Positions 1 to 12,062 of a DNA stretch of 64,000 nucleotides are shown here, one piece after another. Numbering within the stretch: position 1 is the stretch's first letter; every line of letters starts with the position of its first letter. The notes beneath the pieces are model-generated. The model was not told where the DNA came from and ran no database searches. It worked only from the letters and a program-made list of their open reading frames with translations. The position numbers and the translations under genes are program-made. Origin of the DNA: Vanessa cardui (taxonomy: Eukaryota > Arthropoda > Insecta > Lepidoptera > Nymphalidae); contig NC_061134.1 of the NCBI RefSeq assembly GCF_905220365.1, positions 8,881,001-8,945,000 on the forward strand, written 5' to 3'.

Positions 1-1354
1 AAATTTAATTTAATAAATTAGTTGAAAACAATTAATTATTTTATAATTTAATAACTTGTCTTAAGATATGTTGTCGTTTTAAATAAATATTAAAATAATT
101 ATTCACTGAGAAGAGATTTGCAAGACACACGAGTTACGTTGGGTGCTTAATATGTATCAAAATAGGGCGATCTTGAATTTACATATGGTTATTTATGTAA
201 GGTTATCCCTATTACTACGTTGATATTTCATAGAGAAATTGAAAGTTGAATGAGACAAAAATATATTATTATGTAACAAAAATATATGTTTATTCAAGTA
301 GTACCCCAGTGACTAACTTGATACTTATGCACTGAATTTGAATTTTGCTCACATGCTACAAAAATACTTTGATTCATATAGGAGCAATGTATGTATGAAA
401 TATAAAATTTCAAATCACTGTCGAAGTCAGAAATGATAAGAGCTGCTAGAATAAGTTTAAGATAAAGTTTGGGCATATCTGATGAACCAAACGTTTCAAA
501 AATAAGGATATGCTGGAATCATTGAGATATTATATTAAACTTGTTAATTCGCATACAATAAAAGTAAAAAGTAGCAGTTGAACTAAAATATCAGTACGGG
601 GGTTACTTAAATGCTGTATGTTGTTCGAATTTTAATAATAAATTTTGCCGTGAAATTCAAATATAAAATTAATATTTTATTTATTAACAGATATTCTAAA
701 ATGAAGGACTGGCTGTTTTTATGATCAACACTTTGTTTGTTAACAACGAAATTAAATGAAAGTTCTAATTTGGTTGAAAGCCGACTCAAATTTATATTAG
801 ACGACTCACATCGCTGTGATTGTGTTGTTCATCGACTAAAATTAATTGATCACATATAAGCTTAATTCTCTAAATATTCAAATATAAGGTTCGTTCTTAG
901 CCTTAAAGCGGGCAAATACAATATATTTGCGCCTTTTGGGAGTAAGAACGACATTAAAAGTCAGTAAGCAGAATTTTTAACAATTTTATTTCGTTATCAA
1001 GTCGATAGTAATCAAATAGATGCAAGTAGGAATATTACCAAATAAATTCGTAAAATTTTCACATTTTTAGAAATACGCCCTGTGATAATGCACCTCTGGA
1101 CGTCTGCCTAATGGACTTTTTACCTTTGTAGGATGATTTTGATCTACAGTCTCAGAGGCAAACATACGCAAATAGATTTTTGTTTGCTTGTTTTAGCTTC
1201 AGATATTTGTAGAGCTGTAATAAAATACAAAACGAATAATTAACATCGAACGCTACAAATGAATAGTCCGAACCATTTTGTTAAAATAATTTCATCCTGA
1301 TTCTATTTTAAATATATTGCATTGTACATATACTTAAGAGAATGTCTATATTGA
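1..1354. other. AT-rich DNA, nothing recognised
   Basis: Short chance frames only. Confidence 0.6.
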
Positions 1355-1440
1355 TATTATAAATGCGAAATTATCTCTATCTGTCTATCCGTGTTTCTAT
1401 TTTAATACCTAAAGTATAGAATCGATTAAAATAAAATTCA
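1355..1440 (-). repeat. Repeat G fragment
   Basis: 'attataaatgcgaaattatc' and 'tctgtctatccgtgtttcta' match the family's distal end; followed by a duplicated 'aataaaattcagaaagcgag'-like unit at about 1429-1485. Confidence 0.45.
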
Positions 1441-1559
1441 GAAAGCGAGTTGAACTCATTAAAATAAAACTCAGAAAGCGAGTTGAAATCGATTTTTTTT
1501 TCGAATTAAGTTTTCGCTGTATTTGTGGTGATAAATAATTATTTTTCGATAATTTTAAA

Positions 1560-1716
1560 AACCATTTTTTGGATTATCAATATACATCTCTCCACCAATT
1601 TTCGTAACAATCGGTGCAGAAAAGGTAGAGAACGAACCAGGATAGACAGACGGACAGACAGACGGATAGACATGACGAAACTATAAGGGTTCCTAGTAGA
1701 CTACGGAACCCTAAAA
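1560..1716 (-). repeat. 'agggttccgta' repeat fragment
   Basis: The minus strand starts 'tagggttccgtagtctacta' and continues through (TCTG)n-like sequence. This repeat is widespread in Lepidoptera. The 71-residue frame over it is not a gene. Confidence 0.55.
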
Positions 1717-3649
1717 ATGTTGGTGTCAGAAGTGTTACCTTCATTGCAAAATTACACTTAAGGCGTACCTGAATATGATGGTTTGCGCTCATCGTATCCT
1801 AAGTGTTTCATCACAACATATAATTCATTTCTACTATTTTTTTTATAATTTCTATGTGTAGATAATATAAATTATAAAACTAGTTAAAAATACTATGCTA
1901 CCAAATTCTTTGGATGAAATTCATTTTTTAAATTTTTTTAGTACAGTATTTTTAAGATGCGTTTATATTCAACCTGTATGTCAAACCCAATGATATTCAT
2001 TGATTGATGCTGATAAATATGTTGAATAATTTTATCCCAAATAGTTTCGACGTTTGACTATTTTTCAAACATCCGATAGTTCAACATGTATTTTATTAGG
2101 AATGGTATTGTATAGCTTAATTTTCAGTATCGAATTTTGTTGCGGGTAACAGCAGCTGGAATCGGGTTAAGCTCGTGAAATTTTAGATATTCGGAATCGA
2201 AGATTAACTGGGGCGACTACTACGAGCTAGTGCCGAACAAAACATAGAAACATCGTTATCAAGATGGCATTTATAATGCCTTTAATAAACGAAAGAGTAT
2301 TTATCGAAAAACATTAATAACCTGTTTCTTTTCCTTCGTTTATTTTATGGCCTTAAAAAACTTGAATCAAAGTCAAAGTCAAAAACCTTTATTCAAAATA
2401 GAATTGTTTACACTTTCTTATTGATTGTCGAAAATCTACCACCGGTTGGAATATAATACCTCAGACCTGAGAAGAACCGGCGAAAGAAACTCAACGGGAT
2501 TTTTTTTTTTGTAATGTCAATTTACAATTTACAGTAATAAACATATTCTTGTTATTTGAAAAAGCCTGGATGGGATCATCCTCATTCCCAAGGTGGAATA
2601 TGGATTTTCGTCACTCACCTATAGTAATTTTATAGTGTGAAAATAACATCGTATGTCTTTTGCTCTATCACGGCCACGGAAACGGATTTGATGAAATTTC
2701 GTATTAAACAAGCTGAAATCTCCACGAAAGCTACATTTGTATACCTAACATCTGACAACCGACCCTTAAAACGAGCGGAAAAAAGTGAAACCGTTTCTAT
2801 TCTCTAAATAAATCCAATAGAAATGAGTGTTATTTTTGTCCTGCCAATGGTTCAGCAGTCATAGCTATAGTGATTGTTTTTATAACAATGCTAACAAACT
2901 CAACTTGGAATGATTGAATACACCGCGTTTGATAGTTACGTGGGTTGGCATTTAATCCTGTAAGCGAGCCTCATCTGGTGGTATTTCGAATATTTGCCGC
3001 TGTCCCGACCTCGGAATGATATTATTAATGCTTGAATTGTTCGCATCCACTGCATTTGTCTACGAACTGTGAGAATACTTTAATGAAAATATTCTTTATT
3101 TTTTAAACCTGTTTTTTTATTATGATTTTTTTTTAACATAGCATAATCCTTGTTATATCGATGTTGTGATTTCTTAGTCCATTACTAACTCAAATATTTA
3201 ATACATTTATTAAAAAAAAAAAAGAATCGCCCGTTGGAATATAAAGATTCCAAATTCGAAAATAGGTAGAAACGTTTCTAGAATATTACAACGAGAATGC
3301 CTCGAGAGGATTTCGAGTGTTGATAGGACTTGAAGTGGAGCCGTTAAAGACGACGAGAGAAACATAAAGTAAGTAGGTACTTTTATTTATAAAGTAACTA
3401 AAAGATTGTTCTAAACTTATTGAATTTAACGAAGATAAAATTGTAGAAATTGAAGCAATTTTGATATGAAATAGAATTATATCCTGGCGATATTGAAAAC
3501 ATATTAACTATTAATATTTTAGTGACGCGTTACGTCATGATTATGAAACGATAGAATGTCGTATTGACGACTGTCACGTCAATTAGTCGAAATTTAAAGC
3601 GAGCGAAAATACTATAATCTATACTAATAAAAGGGAGATATTTTTAAAA
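1717..3649. other. AT-rich DNA; repeat D-like copy only
   Basis: Apart from 2366-2512 I see no repeat family or coding signal. Confidence 0.55.
2366..2512 (+). repeat. Repeat D-like copy
   Basis: 'acctttattc', 'ctaccaccggttggaat' and 'gagaagaaccggcgaaagaa', ending in a T tract; a diverged member. Confidence 0.55.
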
Positions 3650-4020
3650 GAGCCGAGATGGCCCAGTGGTCAGAACGCGTTCATCTGAACCGATGATTGC
3701 GGGTTCAAGACCAGGCAAACACCACTGAATTTCATAGGCTTAATTTGTGTTTATAATTCATGTCGATCTTGGCGGTCAAGGAAAACATCGTGAGGAAGCC
3801 TTTTTTTGTGATTTTGTACCTCTAGTACAAGTCAAAAATACAGGAATCGAATCCGCTACCTTGTTAGGTCGTACATCGCGAAGGAACCTGCATGTGACTA
3901 ATTTCAACGAACTCCATCACATGTGTATCTATACTCGTATGAATTACTCCAAACCTTTTCTTAAAAGGGAAGTTGGCCCAGCTGTGGGAAATTGGCCCAG
4001 GCACTTGATGATGATGATGA
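3650..4020 (+). mobile_element. SINE A copy, interrupted by a small retroposon
   Basis: It runs from the tRNA-like head ('gagccgagatggcccagtgg', box B 'ggttcaagacc') to the tail near 'cccagctgtgggaaatt' and a (GAT)n tract. A 76-bp insertion at about 3797-3872 splits it. Open frames reported across it are SINE-derived. Confidence 0.8.
3797..3872 (-). mobile_element. Tiny tRNA-like retroposon nested in a SINE
   Basis: It is flanked by imperfect direct repeats 'acatcgtgagga' and 'acatcgcgaagga'. On the minus strand it contains a box B-like 'gattcgattcc' and ends in an A tract (the T7 at 3800). This fits target-primed insertion of a very short tRNA-derived transcript. Confidence 0.55.
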
Positions 4021-4431
4021 TTTTTTATAAGGCCTAATTGAAAAATATACTCAATCAATATACATAAAATTTATATCACAAGATGCAGAACATGTCGTAT
4101 AGTATCTACTTATTATTATATAAAATATCCACAACCAAAACTTAGTTTAAACAAACCTTCGTCACATTCGGATCGATCGATATACCTTGTATGATTTGTA
4201 TATTATAAGCACTCTTTAGAACGCTATCAAACAATTTTAGCCCCTTTCAAATCACCCGTGAAAACGTCCTGGAAGCAAACAATGATTATAAACTTAGACG
4301 TGAAATATTGCCTGCATTCCTCCCTTCCTCTCTTACTTCACCTCGGAACTGAATATTAGAAATGGCATTCTCTCAATCTAGAATATAAAATAATAATAAT
4401 TTTGATCTTTTATTATTTAAATAAAATTAAA

Positions 4432-4556
4432 ATCATCATCCTCCTGCCCTTTTCCCAATTTTATTTGGGGTCGGCGTAGCATGTCTTCTCCTTCCATACT
4501 TCTCTGTCAGACGTCATCTCACAAGTAACATTCTTTCTAACATTTCTTTCTAACTT
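4432..4556 (-). repeat. RTE-like LINE 3' end
   Basis: The inverse reads 'gaagtatggaaggagaagac', then 'gaccccaaataaaattggga' and 'gggcaggaggatgatgat', the stereotyped 3' end of an insect LINE with a (GAT)n tail. Confidence 0.6.
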
Positions 4557-5571
4557 TTAAATAAAATTAAAATAATTATTGTTATTCTTTTCCACATAAG
4601 AATCTTTAGTTGGTAGCTTTAAGAATGAGTAATATTATTTAAACTTCTACTGAAATGTTAATAGCTCAACATAAAATTAATGAACGCCAATATTCATTTT
4701 GCCACACTCTCTTTGGGAATCGATCTATACGTATACAGTAATTGAAACGTAATAATAGAAATCATATATACGCACAAACATATTGATATGACTTTTTTTT
4801 AATACGACTCCGTTGTGGTGTTACGAGATAAAATCTAGTATAATGTCATTTCTAGCCTCACCTTTATCTATGTCTGCGCCTCTGTTTATAACCCAAAGTG
4901 TGATTGATGTGCTCTTATCTTAGGTGTGCGGAACCCTAAAATATGGACCGACATGCATATTCCCAGGATTAGGATGGTGGCAAGTGTTCCGTATAGAAAG
5001 GGAGCGAGATAAATGGTGTTTTCATAACGTTCTGGTTGTCAAAATAAACTTATGGTTACTGAATGTTTCGATACTTAATTTAGTGAATTTCCTATCGTTT
5101 AGTAATTGTTAAAGTTTTTTTATTAAATAAGTATAATAAGAAGGCTTTTTCATAACCTTACTATTTAAATAAAACTGTAATAAAATCAATATTAATAATT
5201 TTGAAATCCTTAATATCTATAGTGATATATGTTTTTATCTTATCATGAATGTTCGTTCATAATATCAAATGTAAAAATTGTAACTCAATATACGCTGTTA
5301 AGATACACGGGTTAAACGGATACCGGAGGGGCTTTCAGTGAAAGAAAAAATGAATACAATAGACGAGAGAAGAAAGCCAAGCCAGGCTTTCATATCACTG
5401 CCAAACTGATAATTTTATTAGAAATAAACCAAAACAGAAGTTAATGTACATATTTTTTTGTACCTTATATTTTTAAATCATGTTTGAAGGCCCTAAAAAT
5501 ATAATAAAAGCTGTTTGTGATAGCTATGTACAGGAAAAGTTAAAATAAATTTACACTATTAATGCAAACTT

Positions 5572-5584
5572 CCCCCCCCCCCCC
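5572..5584. repeat. 13-bp C homopolymer
   Basis: Thirteen consecutive C in otherwise AT-rich DNA. Confidence 0.9.
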
Positions 5585-6548
5585 TTAAACTTCCAAAAAA
5601 CCTTGTGAAATGACGCAAGATTTCAAGTCGATCGAACCTACAATTTCTTATTGGTTTTTAATTCATTTTAATATCAAGCACTTGATGACATGTAAAAAAC
5701 AATTATTCTATTCCTTTTTAATCATATCCTTAACATAAATATAACATTTATTGTATTTTATGTATACCTACTACATGTTTTGGAATAAACGTGTCTCAGA
5801 TTGTCAATGACTAATCGAATGTTGAAATAACAATTCGAAATGATAAACAATACACGAATCTGTCAAAGTGCGAGTGTTCTAATTAATGGAAAACTTGATC
5901 CAAAATTTACTCATCCCTTTTCACTTTCAATTAATTACTGCCAATCTAATTAACCGTAGCGAGTCGATAGTAAATCAGGGGATCAGATTAATTACACTAA
6001 ATGAGGATCTGGTACAATCGAGTTTTCCTAATCAATGGATTGTCGTTTTGTTCGGAATCGTTTTGTTTGTTAAAATATCGATATTATTCTTAATGGGATT
6101 TTAATTAACGTTTCTAAATTAAAAAAAAAAAAAACCGTAGCTAGACATAATATTTACCTCTTGTGACTTTTTTATCTTATATGCTTGTATAGATATCGTA
6201 TTCCAGTACTGAATCTGGAAATAAATGTTATTGCATTTTTCTATCAGGAAATTCTTGGTAGAAACCGGAGTGAGCATGAACTTTCGTCGCTTCGAAATAC
6301 TGAGCAGTCTTCTCGATTATTGGTCTTATCAGGCTATGAGAATTGGAGAAAAGAGAATGCATGTATTGTAATTATACTTATTGGTCTACAATTGTTGTCC
6401 CTCTTGTGTATTAGGTTCTTTTTGGAATGAACTTGTTTAACGCTGCTTAGTAGAGTGGACTGACACAAATCGTCACTTAAAGAAAAACGTTATATTTTAT
6501 AGAGTATTATTTAAAACAATTCGTAATTTGCGAGGGTTTTTATTGCAG

Positions 6549-6650
6549 GAATTTATCCTCCTGTCCATATCCCAATTTTACTCGCGGTAGACGCTTATCT
6601 TCTTCATCCATACTTATCTTTCTGACGTCATCTGTCAAGTAAAATTACGC
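6549..6650 (-). repeat. RTE-like LINE 3' end
   Basis: Same family as 4432-4556 ('atttatcctcctgtccatat' to 'ctttctgacgtcatctgtca'), more diverged. Confidence 0.55.
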
Positions 6651-7917
6651 AATTACCATTTTATATATGTATAATGACTAAATTTCGAAGCGATTATAAG
6701 CAATACAGTATTAATTCTTATCTAATTAAGTCCCTTAAATACATTGTGTATTTAATTAAGATCAATATGGCCCTTTAAATTATGTAATTTAAATAAATGT
6801 TTTCGAAGATTTTAAGAATTTAAAAAGTATAATATTATTATTGTTAAGCGAGTTAAAACTTGTTTAAATAAATCACATTGTTACAGCATTTGACTTAATT
6901 AGGTATTATCTATGGTACAATGTACGTCTAAAGAACTAATTACATAGGCGAAAACGACGCGTCTTTGTAGTGATACGGTATTATTAACTTAATAAGTAGG
7001 TGCTACTATTCACTACATATAACAAAGTTTGCCTTGATTCAAATTAGTCAAACTATAACCCTTTTAAGTACTTAAAATAGATATTCGAGACTGAAATAAT
7101 ACATATGTATATATTTCGTTTGTCAAAATAAAATACTTTATTATTGCCTTTTACTACATATTCGGCCCATATATATAAGTAAAATAAGGTTAAATGAAAA
7201 AAGCACCTTTGTTGTGGCTAGAAAAATTGAAATTATCAGCATTCCTCTACTATATTATGCGGGTATTATTGTGCAAATAAACTCTCATAATGTAAAACCC
7301 TATTTATAGATGGAAAACACATTAAACAGTCTGTAGGTCTTTTAACGCAAAGGCTTTTCAGCTTTTCAGTTTTGTTTTATATTATGTCGAGATTAATACT
7401 GATCATTGTCTATACGAAGCAAATATAAGACTTAGTATTGAAAGTTTAAACTGAACGAACTAATGATGACTATAATGTAACTATTCAACACATTTTAAAC
7501 TTTTTTATTGATCTGATATATTTAGTATACGTTTCAAATACGCAAACTTAACGCAAATTACCAATATCAGGCACATCGCAATTTTTTAAGCTTAATATGT
7601 TACATAGTGTACACTATATATACGAGTGTATACTAATGATACTAAAAATAATATTCCTAGTTTGATAAACTATATATATTTTAATAGAAAATCCGCTTAT
7701 TATTTTAAAAGCTATCTTCTTTTATTTTTTTATTGAGTATATATTATTAAACATAACACTTTATACGCCTACTATACCAATAATCTACAAAGCTTTTAGT
7801 TTTCAATACATTTGTCTATTCACTTCATTCCTTGAAATAAAAAAAAAGAATAAAGAAGACAGTAAAATACGTGTTAAGTAAAGAGGTTATGTGAAGGCAT
7901 TTCAATAAATTCTCCTT

Positions 7918-8124
7918 CTATAGAAAGTATTTCTTCGTAAATCCATAGTAAGTGCCGTCGTGAATGTGACTTATCTCCACAGCAGCATCCCTCATCCGCA
8001 TCGATTCGCTCCGCTTCACTACGGCCGTGATGTATGACTGAAGTGTAGGGAATATTAGTAGTGATTTTCCCTTTCGACAAATGCAATCGCTCAATCCTGA
8101 CAATAGTTTGTAATGTACAGTCAT
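7918..8124 (-). other. Less AT-rich block with a 68-codon frame
   Basis: Between 7920 and 8110 the base composition rises and two overlapping minus-strand frames are open. One contains VVKRSESMRMRDAAVEISHI. I recognise no family. It could be an old repeat or an exon remnant. Confidence 0.12.
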
Positions 8125-8349
8125 TTGTAATGTAATTTGTAATGTAACTTTTGGTATTTACTTTATTAGAAATGTTATTTCTAAAACGTAATTATTTTAG
8201 GTATTGAACAACTGATATTAAATAGTAAACTATCCAACCGCTGTGCAAACGCACAAAAATAAACGAACAAGTTTAGAGGATATCCGACATATATGTAAAG
8301 CATCTAAAGCAATCCTAAATAGTAAAGCAGGTAAGTCTTGTTCTATTTA

Positions 8350-8646
8350 AAAGTAAGTAAAAAAAAATAGTAGTAATAGCCTGTAAATTTGCCACTGCTG
8401 GGCTAAGGCCTCCTCTCTCATTAAGTGAGAGGTTTTGGAACATATTTCACCACGCTGTTCCAATGCGGGTTGGTGGAATGCACATGTTTTAATGCATTAG
8501 ACACATGCAGGTTTCCGATGTTTTTCTTCACCGCCGAGCACGAGATGAATTATAAACAAAAATTAAGCACATATATATGTAGTGGTTCTTGCCTAGATTT
8601 GAATCCGAAATCATCGCGTTTTAACCACTGGGCAATCTCAGCTCTT
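8350..8646 (-). mobile_element. SINE A copy, possible 8-bp target duplication
   Basis: Full-length minus-strand copy with the 'cattaag' subfamily block. Candidate target duplication 'tctattta' at 8342-8349 and 8648-8655. Confidence 0.8.
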
Positions 8647-8655
8647 GCTCTATTT

Positions 8656-10144
8656 ACTTTAAATCAATTTAAAGTAAATTTAGTATGCATAATAGTTACT
8701 GTTAATTTATTAATAATTTAATTATCGAACTATAATAGTGAACTGGACTATGAATACGGTGAGAAATAAATTCACATTTCGATCAATTTTCTAGCGAAGG
8801 ATTATACGTGTGCTTAAGAGATAACGTCTGGGTTTAATCACTTAGCCCTATTAGCTAGCGCCCCAGTACATTATCTTAATGATTCTTGTGAGAGAAAATA
8901 AAAATATGATGGCTTTGAGCTGCTGCCACTTCTCATTAGTTTTATCGACCTAATTTGCATACTAAAGACGCATTCCGTATTAAATGCGTAATTAATATTT
9001 ACACCTTCATTATTATAATCTTTCCTTGCTTATAACACGGTCTGAATAATATTGTGCCACAAGTTTTGTAACTTACTTAGTGGTAACAGGGAATGGTTAA
9101 TATTTATAGCTTGTCTATGTGTCTGGGTTTACGCTTAGTATTGGCATATTTTAAATATATTTTTTATTATTTACTCAAGTTTGGCAGAGAATAGGATCTG
9201 CAAAAATATCGTATTGTATTTAATACGTTAATTTCATTTAGATAATTCCAGGTAACATTTTTTTGGTAACAATTATACCACGTCGCATTTTTATTGAACA
9301 GTTCTACCAATTATAATTAACGGTAGGTAATCACAAGTGCCATAATCAAGTAAACATTATCTATAAGTGTGTGTGTATATTTGTGTACGAGTGTGCTTAT
9401 GTGTGTATACGTAAGAATACAATATTGTATACAAAAGGATTTTTCGATATATGATAACTGATTACAAAACATTGGCAAGTGTACCCACAAAAAAGTTTGA
9501 AATCTTTGTCATAATACACACTTTCTACAAAGTATTTATTACATTAATTTTACTCATCAACCAATAGACTTTTTATTTCAATAAAATTTTAAAAAATACA
9601 ACACGTCAAATAAAAAGGAAAAACCTCAGACTGTTTTTTTTAAATATAATGTCTAATAAATAAAAAGTTTTAGTATAAAATTCCGTTCAATACATACCTA
9701 GAATTTTCACCCGTATTCACGTGAAATTTACTCATTAAAGATTTTAAATTAACATGGTTTTTTTTATTATTAAAGTTAAGTCTCGTGAACAAGACAATGT
9801 CGAAATATCGAGCTCCACCGAACAAAAAAAAAACATGGTAAATATCCCGAAATTAATAACTTTAATAATTTACTTATAGTCTGTACAAGATATACCTACG
9901 CACGGAATTCTATTTTGTCACGACCGAGAATAAAACTCGCTGCGAATATTAATAACGTCAATAATGGTTTCGCAATAGCCGACAGCTCGTTGACGAACCA
10001 TCAATCTATCTCATTTTACTTCAACTCTGCCTTCGGAGATCGTGGAGTGCGCTTCACACCGTAATATTGGATGATGCTAATGGAAATATAACTTTGGTGA
10101 TGCATTCAATCGTCACGTCGACATACATTTACCGGTTTTTTATG
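8656..10144. other. AT-rich DNA; repeat F copy at 9775
   Basis: Also a (GT)-rich stretch at 9368-9412. Nothing coding. Confidence 0.5.
9775..9870 (+). repeat. Repeat F copy ('tggtaaatatcccgaaa')
   Basis: 'gtctcgtgaacaagacaatg', 'cgaaatatcgagctccaccg' and 'catggtaaatatcccgaaat' also occur, rearranged, in the fold-back at 43563-43715. Confidence 0.5.
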
Positions 10145-10222
10145 GTAGAATCTGCATTTCGAACTGGTGGTAGCTTCACTTAATATAATTTCTTAAACGG
10201 CGATTCAAAAGTGCTTGTATCA
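10145..10222 (-). repeat. Repeat D fragment
   Basis: 'gaactggtggtagcttcact' then 'gattcaaaagtgcttgtat'. Confidence 0.55.
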
Positions 10223-10448
10223 TATTTGTCTATATTAATAATTTCGTGCAGTTATACGAAAACTATGTTATTACAACTATTATAAATCCTTATAATTTTC
10301 ATTGGATTACATATATATTTTATTGTCAGAATTATTGTTTCAATAGTTTTTGATTGACATCTATATAACAATAATTCCGATAATATTACAATAGAAAGTA
10401 TGTACGAAATGAGATCGTTTAGAATGAAAAAGTCAATTTAGAGATTTT

Positions 10449-11170
10449 CAACCGACTTCAAAAAGGAGGAGGTTATCAATTCGTCTGTATTTTTTTTATT
10501 TTTTTTATTTTTTATGTTTGTTACCTCATAACTTTTCACTGGGTGGACCGATTTTGATATTTTTTTTTTGTTTGAAAGGTAGTGCTTCCCGTGGGGTCCC
10601 ATTTTAATTTTATTTTTTTCCGATGACGGTATCCATATGAAAACGACATAAGTCTTAAATTTGCATTATGTATATGCGCGACAAATAGGTGAATAACTGA
10701 AAATCACGTTAACCAATTTTGATGATTCTTTTTTTATTATAAAATATATACTTCAAGGGTAATTTGGTGAAAGTTTGGTAAGGTTCTGAGCATAGCATCC
10801 ATTACAAAGTAACGGAACGGAAGGGAACGGAAATATTCTGAGGAGCACGTTAGCGATACTCGGTCGAATCTTTTATTAATATGTTATTTGGATATTTAAA
10901 TCACCTTCCGTAATGTGGGTATGTTTATGTTATTATCAAAGTCAAATATTATAATCAACTAGCTACCCACCCCGGCTTCGCACGGCTCCAAATATACCAA
11001 TAACTATAACTACATTATATAATCGTAAATCAACTTTTAAGTAGTCTAATACTTTTCATTTCATTTTACTTAGTAGGACTCTAAAAAATATGTTAAATAC
11101 GCAATTATATTTATTACTTTTTAGCGCATATTCATTTGTTTTGAAATAGTGTGTTGTTTGAAGTCGGTTT
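10449..11170. mobile_element. Short element with 13-bp terminal inverted repeats (aaccgacttcaaa)
   Basis: AACCGACTTCAAA at 10450-10462 and its exact inverse at 11157-11169 bound about 720 bp of non-coding DNA containing T-rich tracts. I recognise this 'aaccgacttcaaaaagg' end from lepidopteran genomes. The right part (about 10957-11150) is shared with 45729-45965. Confidence 0.6.
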
Positions 11171-11624
11171 TTCTTTTAGTTAAAATTTTTATTTATTGGA
11201 ATTGTGACGATGTCGTTCTGGATGAGCGATATGTATATCCGTAAAAATCGTATAGTCTAATTATTTCGATATTAAATACATGACAGTTCAATGATCAGCT
11301 ATGTTGGCCTTACGTTTGCGTTCAGAAAGCTGTGTAAGGATCATTATTAGTTTTCACTTATCATCAATGGGTGTTTGATAATCTCAACGCTTATAAAGAA
11401 TATGTATGAAAAGTAATGATAAACCCTATTTGTTTACATTCATTTTATTCACTGGAATGAAGCCAAACTTTCATAACTAGATGGAAGTCCAGTAAATTAG
11501 TATAAATAATATTTAATAGATACTTAGTTAAACGTTGACTCTGTTTTGCTTTTATCATTGAATTCAAAGGTATACACAGATTTTTTAGTAATCATTCCGT
11601 AAACATTCACTTGAATGGGCTCTC

Positions 11625-11775
11625 TGGGCACGTCTGGGTAGCTACCACCCGCTCGTTAGATATTATTTCGTCAAAAAGCAATATATTGTTGTGTTCCAGT
11701 TCGAAAGGCGAGTAAGCGTATGTAATTACGACCATAAAGGATATAACATTTAGTTTCCAAGAATAGCTACATATT
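11625..11775 (+). repeat. Repeat B fragment
   Basis: 'gtctgggtagctaccacccg' and 'ttgttgtgttccagttcgaa' occur in family order; diverged. Confidence 0.6.
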
Positions 11776-11939
11776 AGCGTATTTAAAGCAATGGTTTATA
11801 TTACTTAACGCCATTGTTTATGCGGTATTGATTACTTATATCAGGGTTCCCATTTTTCTGTCCACCAACATATACATATATCACAAAAACCAAAAATATT
11901 AACAACTTAACTAGGTATATGAATGTTTTTGTTTATGCT

Positions 11940-12062
11940 ATATATGGTGGACAAGTATATAGGCCAACTGATACCTGAAATGAACCTTCTTTATATCGCC
12001 AAATGCCAATGCGCCACCAAGCTCGGGAACTAAGTTTGACACCAGTGTGTCTGTAGTTACAT
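11940..12062 (-). repeat. Repeat B fragment
   Basis: 'ggtggacaagtatataggcc' and 'aatgcgccaccaagctcggg' match the inverse of the repeat's 3' half. Confidence 0.6.

Larger units (their letters stand above)
4557..8349. other. AT-rich DNA, few features
   Basis: It contains the C tract at 5572, the LINE tail at 6549, an 'aaaccctaaaa' phrase near 4930 that may be a remnant of the 'agggttccgta' repeat, and the block at 7918. Frames at 4924, 5886 and 6185 are short and unlike known proteins. Confidence 0.5.
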
